Below, in pieces: positions 34,154 to 41,404 of a stretch of 41,404 bases of DNA. Made by a program: the position numbers and the translations under genes. Position 1 is the stretch's first letter; every line of letters starts with the position of its first letter. The notes beneath the pieces are model-generated. The model did no database searches. It was not told the origin of the DNA and saw only the letters and a program-made list of their open reading frames with translations. This stretch comes from an uncultured Eubacteriales bacterium (GTDB lineage: Bacteria; Bacillota; Clostridia; Lachnospirales; Lachnospiraceae), in the NCBI GenBank assembly GCA_900315425.1, contig OMZA01000014.1, positions 1 to 41,404 on the forward strand, in the 5' to 3' direction.

Positions 34154-34885
34154 TTAATGCAATTCTAAGGTCATTTTTACCTTTTCGTATTCCTCCGGCG
34201 TACCAAAAGATATATGTTCATCTAACGGAAAAGTCACAACCTTTCTGCCCTCTAACAACATCTCATTATACAATCCACTCATAAAGAACTCTTGATATGA
34301 ACAGTTTACAAGGTAGGATGATGCCGCCTTTTGGAAAATATCCTTGCTTCTAAAATAATATGCACCGCATATTGCCTCATCACTTGCAACTACCTTTTCC
34401 ACTGTTCCTGATACTTCTCCTTTGCCATCATACACAACATAGCTATAAATGGGTTCATCTGACTGAAATGTTAAAAGCGCCCCATCAACATTTTCTTCAG
34501 TACTATTTCTGACATGCCGATAAAAGGAGTTCGCAATAAAGGCGTGATCACAATCATTAAAAAGAATAGGGCAATCATCATCTATTTCTTTTATAGCCTC
34601 CAAGCAAGTCATAACAGCCCCGTTCAACACCGTATCAATAATCCTTATCTTTGCCTGTGGATATATTCCAAGTATCGTCTTATCAATACCAAAGTTTTGA
34701 ACGTGTTCCCTCAATACAACGAAAACCACATCCACCACATTGACAAAATGATATATTGATTCTGTCGCCCAGTAAAAAAACGGCTTTCCATGAATTTTTA
34801 TTAAGGGCTTGGGGCAATCAAATCCACACTCCAAAAACCTTGTGCCACCACCAGCCATGGGCATTACTAAATGTATTCCTTTCAT
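34154..34885 (-). CDS. Sugar-phosphate nucleotidyltransferase (LicC/RfbA-like)
   Basis: A 243-residue nucleotidyltransferase. The activated-nucleotide loop is MPMAGGGTRFLECGFDCPKPLIKIHGKPFF (residues 9-38, written as in the family: G-G-x-G-T-R-F with KPL). Metal ligands are likely in LFNDCDHAF, with a second Asp region near EHISFGTPEEYEK at the C-terminus. It makes an NDP-activated compound from a phosphorylated one, probably the product of the adjacent kinase. I chose ATG 34885; a TTG one codon earlier is also possible. AAGGAG lies 11 bases upstream. Confidence 0.88.
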   Translation of the reverse strand: MKGIHLVMPMAGGGTRFLECGFDCPKPLIKIHGKPFFYWATESIYHFVNVVDVVFVVLREHVQNFGIDKTILGIYPQAKIRIIDTVLNGAVMTCLEAIKEIDDDCPILFNDCDHAFIANSFYRHVRNSTEENVDGALLTFQSDEPIYSYVVYDGKGEVSGTVEKVVASDEAICGAYYFRSKDIFQKAASSYLVNCSYQEFFMSGLYNEMLLEGRKVVTFPLDEHISFGTPEEYEKVKMTLELH

Positions 34886-34892
34886 CAACCTA

Positions 34893-35912
34893 TCAACTCC
34901 TTATTTTACTTAAGAGTTCGCATTCATTTTCTACCACCATTCTCAAACCAGTCTTCATATCTGTTTCCGGCCTCCATCCATATTTCTCATAAGCATGTGA
35001 ATTATCACATAACGAGTATTTATTAATTTCGTTTGCCAGAATTTCGTCTCGGATGGGATATGCTCCCGAATAAAGTTCCGGATAAGACTGCCAATAATGA
35101 GCATCTGACGCATATTCCGGTTTTATATCCTTTCCCATGATTTCTGAAACAATAAAATACATCTCATTCACGGAATAGTTCCTATTCGATGATACATTTA
35201 CGCAATCAAATCCCTCTCCTTGCTGGACAAGAATAGCAAGCCTTATTAAATCATCCACATAGATATAATCTCTTCTCTGTTCTCCATCCGAATGAAATAC
35301 CGGTGTACGGTCATAATACAGTTCACGGATCATATAAGCAACAAATGGTGGTTGCTTTCTAAGACAATCTATATGCGGACCATAAACATTTGAAAACCGC
35401 AAGCATGCAACATTCATCCCATATGTCCTGCAATATGATTCACAGAATCTCTCTGCAACATATTTAGTGTTCGGGTAGATTAGTGTTGGTTGTTTAAAAT
35501 TTCCTTCCACTGTAGGAAATTCCGTTTCATTCTCATACATTGCATTTGTACTTGCCAAAATGAATTTCTTTACTCCGTACTTCCTGCAGTTCTCCAGGAG
35601 ATTAACGGTTCCGGTAACGTTGACATCAACCGCCTCCTGAGGATTTGACTGACAATCCGGCAACGGTGCTATCCCTGCTATGTTATACACATAATCGATA
35701 TCACCATTTTTCATAAGCTTTCCGATTCCATCTTTGTCACGTATATCCATCTTAATAATATCGGACGCAAAGCTGTGATCCGCAAATTCAAGGTTATCCT
35801 TTTTTCCATAAGAAAAATTATCAATAAGTACAAGTTCTGTTTCCTGCTTCCATAATGCGTGAGCAAGCTGTGATCCAATAAAACCAGCTGCACCTGTAAT
35901 CATTATTTTCAT
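34893..35912 (-). CDS. NAD-dependent nucleotide-sugar epimerase/dehydratase
   Basis: A 339-residue extended short-chain dehydrogenase. The Rossmann loop is MITGAAGFIGSQL (G-x-x-G-x-x-G), followed by MDIRDKDG, YNIAGIAPLP (NAD ribose contact), the catalytic YPNTKYVAE (Y-x3-K), and RFSNVYGP. Members interconvert or dehydrate UDP- or dTDP-sugars. The ASTNAMYENETEF segment supplies the catalytic Ser/Thr position. It starts 15 bases after the CBS/SGNH-like gene and is followed by the nucleotidyltransferase after 4 bp. The exact sugar is unknown. Confidence 0.9.
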   Translation of the reverse strand: MKIMITGAAGFIGSQLAHALWKQETELVLIDNFSYGKKDNLEFADHSFASDIIKMDIRDKDGIGKLMKNGDIDYVYNIAGIAPLPDCQSNPQEAVDVNVTGTVNLLENCRKYGVKKFILASTNAMYENETEFPTVEGNFKQPTLIYPNTKYVAERFCESYCRTYGMNVACLRFSNVYGPHIDCLRKQPPFVAYMIRELYYDRTPVFHSDGEQRRDYIYVDDLIRLAILVQQGEGFDCVNVSSNRNYSVNEMYFIVSEIMGKDIKPEYASDAHYWQSYPELYSGAYPIRDEILANEINKYSLCDNSHAYEKYGWRPETDMKTGLRMVVENECELLSKIRS

Positions 35913-35927
35913 CTCAAATATTCTCCG

Positions 35928-37907
35928 TTATATGTTCACAATTCTAATATGGGCATCTTTATAATAATCCTCTAGCTCAATCCTGCACCTTGAATCCCAG
36001 CATCCACTTGGTATAAATCTTACGCCCACTGACATTTCGCTAAATAGAACTTTTACCAAAGCTTGTTCCGTAAATAGGTATTCTTCTTTACAATCATTTT
36101 CTCCTGTATTCTCCTGAAGGTACCTCGTTGAATCGAAGAAGAACCCCAGTTGAAAAACACGAACCGGTTTATTATCTATTTCGATTTCAGTACACTCGAA
36201 AAGCTGTCTTCCCATATCTATATCTTTAATACTGTCATTAAACTTTAGAATATACAGCCTGTCGCATTGTGATATCGATTTCCGAATCAAATCTGTCTGC
36301 TCAACTGGGTTAAATGAATCCGGTATAATAACAACGCCAGTCAAAAGCGAAGTATTGTACTCCAAAAAGTTACTCCCATATCTGCGCAAAAACCTAATGC
36401 ATGAAGAATGTGTTATCCTCATGTAAGCAAAATAATCAAACGTATCTCCTATATATGACTTCCTCTGGCTAATATGGTCTAACTCACCGGTGTTTTCTAT
36501 AATCCGCTTAATATCCTGATAGATATGTCTTGCCACTACTTCATTTGCCCGAAAACCGCAATGTCCCGGAAAATCCAAAAACCATATATCTTCTGTCTTT
36601 TTTTCATCATTAAACCATCCATAGGTCTGTTGTGCCCCCGGATACTCAGAAAAATCAAGGTCATCCATAGTATCATAGAAAACCATGACATCACCTTTTC
36701 TCACCGGCGTGGCCAGAGCTTCCATAATCGCATTCAGTTCATTGTATCCATGAATTCCGGCACGATTCTGCACGCTTAAGGGCACCCCATCCTTTAATGC
36801 ATATTTCTCCACTAATGAAGGTATCGTTTCCTCATCAGGCACCAAAAATCCATATGTTATACAAGGCCCATAAAAATAAACTTCAATATCATTTTCCTTC
36901 GATATATTCGCCCCCGATGATTTCCGTATTCCCTTATGAACATGCAAGGCAGACTCATTACATTCATCTTGGATAAAACAATACCCATTATCAAGCCTTA
37001 GCGATGCATGGTATTCCCGGCTTTTAAGGTATACGAGTTCTTTTTCGTTTACTGTGAACTTATCCACATAAGCATCATTAATCAACATCTTTCCTGTTTT
37101 AACCCTTGTTACACAATTGTTGTACTCAGAAGGATTCAAGCAAGTAAGATCATTTATGTTCTGAACTCTATAAAACTTTATTTCTATCTCCTTCTCCTGA
37201 CAGAAGCCCTGTAGTCTTTTTATAGCGAATCTTGTCATTATTTGCGACATACTGACAAGGTTTTTAGGGGAAAACCCAATAGTACGTCTTAGGTTTTTGC
37301 TATAAACAAAATCCATTACGACATTGTATTTCGCAATAAAGTCAGGATCGGCATCTTTAATGTCAGTAATGTAGTCAAAGTCAACAGTTGGAAACCGCCC
37401 CTTGAGGAATGACAATATCTCATCATTCGCAATTAACAATATATCTCCGCATGACTCAAAATAGTCTCTTAACTCACTCTTAAACATATCAGCATACCGA
37501 AGAGCCACAATATTCTTAGCAGTTCCGTTCTGTAACGGAAGCTCAATCAAACTATCTACTTCACATACCAGTTCTTCACCATCTATCACGGTTATTCTGT
37601 CAATGTAGGGATAGTCTATAAAAAATCTCTCGATATCTTCATCCGTATGCAATTCCTTCAAATTGCGAATGAAATCTCTATTTAATCCATCAACTTTATC
37701 CCCATTTAAAAAATCGTCCAGCGTAATAACTGAACAAAGTTTTCCCTTCTCTGTAATATACAGATTCTCGTACCCATTCCTGGCAAAATGATTCATAATG
37801 CTCAAATCAGAGCCTTCGGAACAGTCTATAACATTTAAATCTTTTCTGTATTTTACCTGAAACGGCATCTTGCGATACCGAATCTTCTCACTTTCCAAAT
37901 CCATCAT
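35928..37907 (-). CDS. Multidomain protein with CBS-like, SGNH-like and degenerate cytidylyltransferase-like regions
   Basis: A 659-residue protein I recognise only in parts. Residues about 20-110 read like a CBS-type pair (NHFARNGYENLYITEKGKLC). About 340-480 contains IEVYFYGPCITYGFLVPDEE, a variant of the SGNH/GDSL block seen in clostridial surface-glycan proteins (the Ser of GDS replaced by Pro-Cys-Ile-like text), then VMVFYDTMDDLDF. The last 200 residues include VVIIPDSFNPVEQTDLIRKS and CDRLYILKFND, similar to a degenerate cytidylyltransferase-like fold. It may coordinate acyl or alkyl decoration of the polymer. The 4-base overlap with the upstream dehydrogenase shows coupling. Confidence 0.6.
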   Translation of the reverse strand: MMDLESEKIRYRKMPFQVKYRKDLNVIDCSEGSDLSIMNHFARNGYENLYITEKGKLCSVITLDDFLNGDKVDGLNRDFIRNLKELHTDEDIERFFIDYPYIDRITVIDGEELVCEVDSLIELPLQNGTAKNIVALRYADMFKSELRDYFESCGDILLIANDEILSFLKGRFPTVDFDYITDIKDADPDFIAKYNVVMDFVYSKNLRRTIGFSPKNLVSMSQIMTRFAIKRLQGFCQEKEIEIKFYRVQNINDLTCLNPSEYNNCVTRVKTGKMLINDAYVDKFTVNEKELVYLKSREYHASLRLDNGYCFIQDECNESALHVHKGIRKSSGANISKENDIEVYFYGPCITYGFLVPDEETIPSLVEKYALKDGVPLSVQNRAGIHGYNELNAIMEALATPVRKGDVMVFYDTMDDLDFSEYPGAQQTYGWFNDEKKTEDIWFLDFPGHCGFRANEVVARHIYQDIKRIIENTGELDHISQRKSYIGDTFDYFAYMRITHSSCIRFLRRYGSNFLEYNTSLLTGVVIIPDSFNPVEQTDLIRKSISQCDRLYILKFNDSIKDIDMGRQLFECTEIEIDNKPVRVFQLGFFFDSTRYLQENTGENDCKEEYLFTEQALVKVLFSEMSVGVRFIPSGCWDSRCRIELEDYYKDAHIRIVNI

Positions 37908-39223
37908 AGCCTCCAGAATCTCATCCCCGATGATTCAAGCTCTTTTAAATTAAAAATTCCCTTTACATCGATGATCACTCTTTTGTTATCAGAGGCATCC
38001 TTGAAAAACGATTTCATGTCCTCAACGCTATGGTTTCTAAAGCAATCATGTGCCACCGCTACTATGATGCAATCCATATCTTTTACATCTATTTCGCTCT
38101 CTATCTTTATTCCGTATGTTCTTAATGCTTCATCTTTATCTACAAGAGGATCGCAAACAACAGGCTCAATCCCGTTCTCTCGCAGCTTCCATATAACATC
38201 CATTACTTTACTGTTTCTGACATCTTTGCAGTTCTCCTTAAATGCCATTCCAAAAATTGCCACATTCGCCTTTACAGGAGTCAAGCCTGCAAGAATCATT
38301 TGATTTAACGCAGCGTTAGCAATATACGCCCCCATATTCTCGTTTACAATTCGACCATTAAGGACTATCTGGCTATGATATCCGAGTTTTTCGGCTTCAT
38401 ATGTAAAATAATAAGGATCTACACCAATACAATGACCTCCTACCAGCCCCGGTCGGAATCCTAACGCATTCCATTTTGTATTCATCCCATCCACAACTTC
38501 GTTCGTGTCAATTCCCATCCGGTCAAAGGCCATCGCCAACTCATTCATAAAAGCAATATTTATGTCCCTCTGGCTGTTTTCAACTACTTTGATTGCCTCT
38601 GCAGTCTTTATATTCGATACAGAATATGTTCCAGCCTCAATAACCATCTCGTAAACTTTTTTTATTTCAGAGAGCGTAATATCATCACAGGCAGCTATAA
38701 TCTTACATATGTTCTCGAAACGATGCACTTTATCTCCTGGATTTATCCGTTCAGGAGAGTATCCCACATAAAAATCAACTCCACACTTCATCCTGGATTC
38801 CTTTTCCAGTATCGGAATGCAAACATCATCCGTACATCCTGGATAAACCGTTGATTCATAAACAATAATCGTTCCCCGTGAAATGTTTCTTCCAACTGAC
38901 TTTGAAGCCTGTATAACAGGAGACAAATCTGGTGTATGGTCATAATTAATGGGGGTAGGAACCGTTATCACAATAAAGGATGCCTCACTTAAACGATTTT
39001 CATCCGTTGTAAAATCTATGGAAGTATTCTGTAGCACTTCGCCGCTGACTTCCTGCGTGACATCCTCTCCATTTTTATATGATTCTATTTTTTTATCATT
39101 AATATCATAACCAATCACTGCTGCCTTTTTTGCAAATGACACTGCAATAGGTAAACCTACATATCCGAGCCCTATCACGGCAATTTTGGCTTTTTTTTGA
39201 AGAATCTTTTCGTGTATCGTCAT
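37904..39223 (-). CDS. UDP-GlcNAc/ManNAc-type nucleotide-sugar dehydrogenase
   Basis: A 439-residue UDP-sugar dehydrogenase of the WecC/VipA/WbpA branch. The NAD loop is IGLGYVGLPIAVSFAKK; VITVPTP, YESTVYPGCTDDV and SPERINPGD are typical; the catalytic Cys is in GLVGGHCIGVDPYY; the C-terminal domain includes VAIFGMAFKENCKDVRNSKV. It oxidises C6 of a UDP-N-acetylhexosamine to the uronic acid, with two NAD+. First gene of the polysaccharide operon. The start ATG has no clear Shine-Dalgarno and a short 5' leader. Confidence 0.92.
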   Translation of the reverse strand: MTIHEKILQKKAKIAVIGLGYVGLPIAVSFAKKAAVIGYDINDKKIESYKNGEDVTQEVSGEVLQNTSIDFTTDENRLSEASFIVITVPTPINYDHTPDLSPVIQASKSVGRNISRGTIIVYESTVYPGCTDDVCIPILEKESRMKCGVDFYVGYSPERINPGDKVHRFENICKIIAACDDITLSEIKKVYEMVIEAGTYSVSNIKTAEAIKVVENSQRDINIAFMNELAMAFDRMGIDTNEVVDGMNTKWNALGFRPGLVGGHCIGVDPYYFTYEAEKLGYHSQIVLNGRIVNENMGAYIANAALNQMILAGLTPVKANVAIFGMAFKENCKDVRNSKVMDVIWKLRENGIEPVVCDPLVDKDEALRTYGIKIESEIDVKDMDCIIVAVAHDCFRNHSVEDMKSFFKDASDNKRVIIDVKGIFNLKELESSGMRFWRL

Positions 39224-39253
39224 CGCAAATTAGTTAACGCCGCTTGTAGCGCT

Positions 39254-39282
39254 ATTATCCTTTCAAATTCATTTTTCTTGAA
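39254..39282 (-). promoter_or_regulatory. Candidate promoter of the polysaccharide operon
   Basis: On the minus strand TTCAAG (39277-39282), a 17-base spacer and GATAAT (39254-39259), with the dehydrogenase ATG about 31 bases beyond. The gap between the zinc-ribbon gene and the dehydrogenase is only 61 bp. Confidence 0.5.
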
Positions 39283-39284
39283 CA

Positions 39285-39485
39285 TCAGCTTTTAGGCTTA
39301 ATCTTCCTGGCGGTCAATACAGTCAAAGCCGTAGTTCCTACAACTCCAACCACTGCAAGAAGTTTTTTACCAGCAGTTTTTACACCATTTGCCTGCTTCG
39401 CCCGACATGATTCACAATACTTATATTTGTATCCCTCAGGCAAAGGTTTTTGACATTTCTTGTTTTTACACAGTTTCTGATCCAT
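39285..39485 (-). CDS. Small zinc-ribbon membrane protein
   Basis: A 66-residue protein. LCKNKKCQKPLPEGYKYKYC followed by ESC gives a C-x4-C...C-x2-C zinc ribbon, then a Lys-rich linker and one hydrophobic helix (LLAVVGVVGTTALTVL) ending in basic residues. I chose ATG 39485, nine bases after GGAGG; two earlier ATGs are closer to or inside that site. It overlaps the end of the preceding gene by 20 bp, so translation is coupled. The function is unknown; small zinc-ribbon/TM proteins of this kind occur in many Firmicutes. Confidence 0.65.
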   Translation of the reverse strand: MDQKLCKNKKCQKPLPEGYKYKYCESCRAKQANGVKTAGKKLLAVVGVVGTTALTVLTARKIKPKS

Positions 39486-40098
39486 CCTCATTTCCTCCAC
39501 TTATCAACTTATTTTCAAAACCCGGCAGTGCCATAATACGCTTTTCAATATTGGGCAATGTCTTTGACCAATAGTTTTCCGGCGAAGGATCTATAAGATC
39601 CAGCCTTTCCACCAACCCATCTGTGTCAAGATATGTTTTCTTAATAAATGACGCATAGTATCCAAGGCTCTGTACTGCTGCATCATTCTCCCCCATTTCC
39701 TGGTACGCCATTGCCTCTGCCAGTGAAACCATATTAACAGCGGCTAAGCTTTCCCTTATCTCATTCATCCTGCTTTCTATTTTTTCAGGCTTAGCTCCGG
39801 AAAATATTTTTCCCCATAATGATTCCGGTTGGCTTTTTATGAACAGTACATTTACATTTTGGCTCTGCATAAGAAGATTCCTGCTATCTTCGGAATCGGA
39901 TGCAATATGTAGCAGAGCCATTGCTTTCAACTTAGAATCCCTGATTTTCATTGCTTGAAGAAGTTTCTGCTGACAGCTGTATGCAGTTGCAAGCCTATCG
40001 TATTCTTGCCCCTGACGCACCTCTTCTATTGCGGCCTGAACCTCTTGTATTTCCTCCGCAATCTGTGCCATCTGCATTTGCGCTGCATAACATGTCAT
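39466..40098 (-). pseudogene. C-terminal part of an uncharacterised protein split by a stop codon
   Basis: A 210-residue reading beginning MTCYAAQMQMAQIAEEIQEV, mainly helical, with coiled-coil-like heptads at the N-terminus and SLAEAMAYQEMGENDAAVQS further on. The frame is open upstream to the TAA at 40132, giving SVNLTPALTQ before the Met, and that TAA is the stop of the preceding gene in the same frame. ATG 40098 has no ribosome site. So this is most likely the second part of one protein interrupted by a nonsense codon. I do not recognise a function. Confidence 0.6.
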
Positions 40099-40131
40099 CG
40101 CTTGTGTCAGAGCCGGAGTAAGGTTAACGCT

Positions 40132-40503
40132 TTACAAAGGGATAGTTGAAATAATCTTGTTCGTCTCCGGATTCACAAGGTTTGCCATGAGAGAACCGTC
40201 TTTCTTTGTCATTAACTTCAGTGCGCCGCTTGCAATTTTGGTCTTTTGATCATCAGTAAGGACTGCTTGTAAAGTCTGCTCTGGAATGCTTGCCTTCACA
40301 ATGTTTATGAATCTCGGAGCAGAATAAAGCATTTTTTCAATCTTCTTAAGTAATGATTTGGCGCAATCCATTAAAGGCTTAGCCACATCAGGTAATGCTT
40401 CGAAGTATTCCGCTATCTCGTAGCTGTATTCTGAAGGATCCACCCTTGCCACACCTTCAGGTGAAACATAGATTATCTCATCTTTCTTTTTCTTTGTGGC
40501 CAT
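40132..40503 (-). pseudogene. N-terminal part of the same split uncharacterised protein
   Basis: A 123-residue reading starting MATKKKKDEIIYVSPEGVAR at ATG 40503 (a TTG two codons earlier is less likely). It contains LPDVAKPLMDCAKSLLKKIE and ASGALKLMTKKDGSLMANLV, and ends in KIISTIPL before TAA. The following codons, without frame change, read SVNLTPALTQAMTCYAAQ, which looks like a continuous protein. Together the two parts would make about 345 residues. A promoter-like sequence lies upstream at 40590-40618. No family function is known to me. Confidence 0.6.
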
Positions 40504-40589
40504 ATACAACTCATCCTTCCCTATGCTTGTAAATTTCCCGTATACCCCATTTTCTCAATTCGCATTCCCACCATTTTGATGGTAATTTC

Positions 40590-40618
40590 ACTCTATTGCA
40601 CCAATTATAAAGTGTCAA
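40590..40618 (-). promoter_or_regulatory. Candidate promoter upstream of the split gene
   Basis: On the minus strand TTGACA (perfect -35, 40613-40618), a 17-base spacer and TAGAGT (40590-40595). An ACCAT-caaa-ATGGT palindrome overlaps the start region and could bind a repressor. Confidence 0.5.
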
Positions 40619-40657
40619 GTACTTTTGGTACAAAAAATCTTATATAAAAATGTACAA

Positions 40658-40896
40658 TCATTCTGATGCCTGGATATAATCTTTAACTCTATAAGAACGT
40701 CCATTTATTGTAATTACTTTTGAATGATGAAGTACTCTATCAAGTATCGCATTTGCCACCACAGCATCATTGAATATACTGTCCTAGTCATTAAAATTTA
40801 TATTCGTTGTAAGTATTGTACTTTTCTTCTCATATCTATAAGTTGAAAAAACAACTTAGAATCTTCTTTATCTATCGGTAAATATCCAAGTTCATC
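40658..40896 (-). mobile_element. Decayed IS21-family istB (helper ATPase) remnant
   Basis: Translating the minus strand in shifting frames gives DELGYLPIDKEDSKLFFQLI, then RYEKKSTILTTNINFND, then a TAG where Trp is expected, then DSIFNDAVVANAILDRVLHH and SKVITINGRSYRVKD to a stop. This order is the C-terminal half of IstB (IDEFGYLP, STILTTN, LLHHS.V..I.G.SYR). At least one frameshift and one nonsense codon are present, and no istA or terminal repeats are seen. Clearly inactive. Confidence 0.8.
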
Positions 40897-41030
40897 TTAT
40901 GAGAAGAACTTTGTTATTAGAAGTTAATTGGTTTTTGCACTTTATTTTGTAGATTCTTAACGATATTACTTACCATAACATTAATCCTTAAATATGATAT
41001 TTATACAAATCTATTTAAGGAGGGTTCATA

Positions 41031-41404
41031 ATGAATAAAACATTCAGCACATGCTTAGAATTATTTAAGCTCAATCGAATTGTTCCAATAGATAAAAGTA
41101 TTATTACACTAATAAACAGATACATTACTATGTACGATGTAAAATCTGATGAATATCTTTTTTTCAATAGCAGGCGTCAGAAATTAACTCGTAAAGGAAT
41201 AGATTACATTGTAGAAAAGAATTTCTATATTGCAAAAGAACAAAATCCTAATTTATTTCCGGGTACTATTTCACCACATTGTGTGAGACATAGTCGTGCA
41301 ATGCACCTGCTTGAAAACGGAGTTAATTTAATATATATAAGAGATTTATTAGGTCATACATCAGTGACAACTACTGAAATTTATTCAAAGGCTAACCCCG
41401 AAAT
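41031..41404 (+). pseudogene. Truncated tyrosine recombinase, running off the window
   Basis: The only plus-strand gene I can support. It begins at ATG 41031 after AAGGAGGG and continues past the window end (124 codons visible). After 15 unrelated residues (MNKTFSTCLELFKLN) it reads RIVPIDKSIITLINRYI and later SPHCVRHSRAMHLLENGVNL and IYIRDLLGHTSVTTTEIYSK. That covers the H-x-x-R and the following H of the catalytic set (HCVRHS, LGHTS); the Tyr would be in EIYSK. The N-terminal core-binding domain and first catalytic Arg are missing, so it is a 5'-truncated integrase. Next to the istB remnant it marks an old mobile-element zone. Confidence 0.75.

Overview
The window looks like a chromosomal segment of a low-GC, anaerobic Clostridia, most likely a Lachnospiraceae-type gut bacterium. 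This is inferred from the A/T-rich intergenic DNA, strong AGGAGG ribosome sites, the nitrogenase-like and radical-SAM gene content, and the surface-glycan cluster. No marker gene is present to fix the genus. Almost every gene is on the minus strand, so transcription runs from high to low coordinates. The only plus-strand gene I can support is a truncated integrase at the right edge.

Right edge (about 41.4 to 39.3 kb): a truncated tyrosine recombinase, a decayed IS21-type istB, a two-part uncharacterised gene split by an in-frame TAA, and a small zinc-ribbon membrane protein. From 39.2 to 23.8 kb there is one long surface-polysaccharide operon of 13 genes. It holds a nucleotide-sugar dehydrogenase, a CBS/SGNH-like protein, an epimerase, a nucleotidyltransferase/kinase/HAD trio, a WavE-like protein, a FemAB-like acyltransferase, a radical SAM enzyme, three glycosyltransferases (one fused to a NodB deacetylase) and a DegT aminotransferase. 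It has a candidate promoter in front and a hairpin terminator behind.

Centre (23.4 to 3.8 kb): a sulfur island. It starts with a MalY/PatB C-S lyase, then an SsuABC/TauABC-type importer, then an FtsX/LolD-type ABC system with a DUF4418-like protein, and a GNAT. Next comes a leader region encoding a Cys-codon-rich peptide and a terminator, a YezD-family small protein, a tRNA-Cys(GCA)-like RNA, and a nitrogenase-like operon in the order NifB, NifX-like, NifH, cysteine synthase, NifD-like 1, NifK-like 1, Cys-rich NifX-like, rhodanese-half/ThiF (frameshifted), NifD-like 2, NifK-like 2, GNAT, and rhodanese fused to a TtcA-type PP-loop enzyme.

My reading is that this is not a nitrogen-fixation locus. 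The cysteine synthase inside the operon, the importer, the C-S lyase and sulfur-transfer proteins around it, and two independent Cys-codon leader peptides followed by terminators together suggest something else: a cysteine-starvation-induced organosulfur scavenging system. In it, a nitrogenase-like reductase with a NifB-type cofactor would release sulfur that cysteine synthase captures. The reaction itself is inference. The family assignments, the conserved cluster ligands, the leader peptides and the terminators are seen in the sequence.

Left edge (3.5 to 0.2 kb): a doubly truncated AAA/DUF4143 ATPase, an unusual RNase III with two dsRNA-binding domains, an ACT-domain protein and an iron-sulfur flavoprotein. 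Positions 1 to 207 hold nothing I can support.
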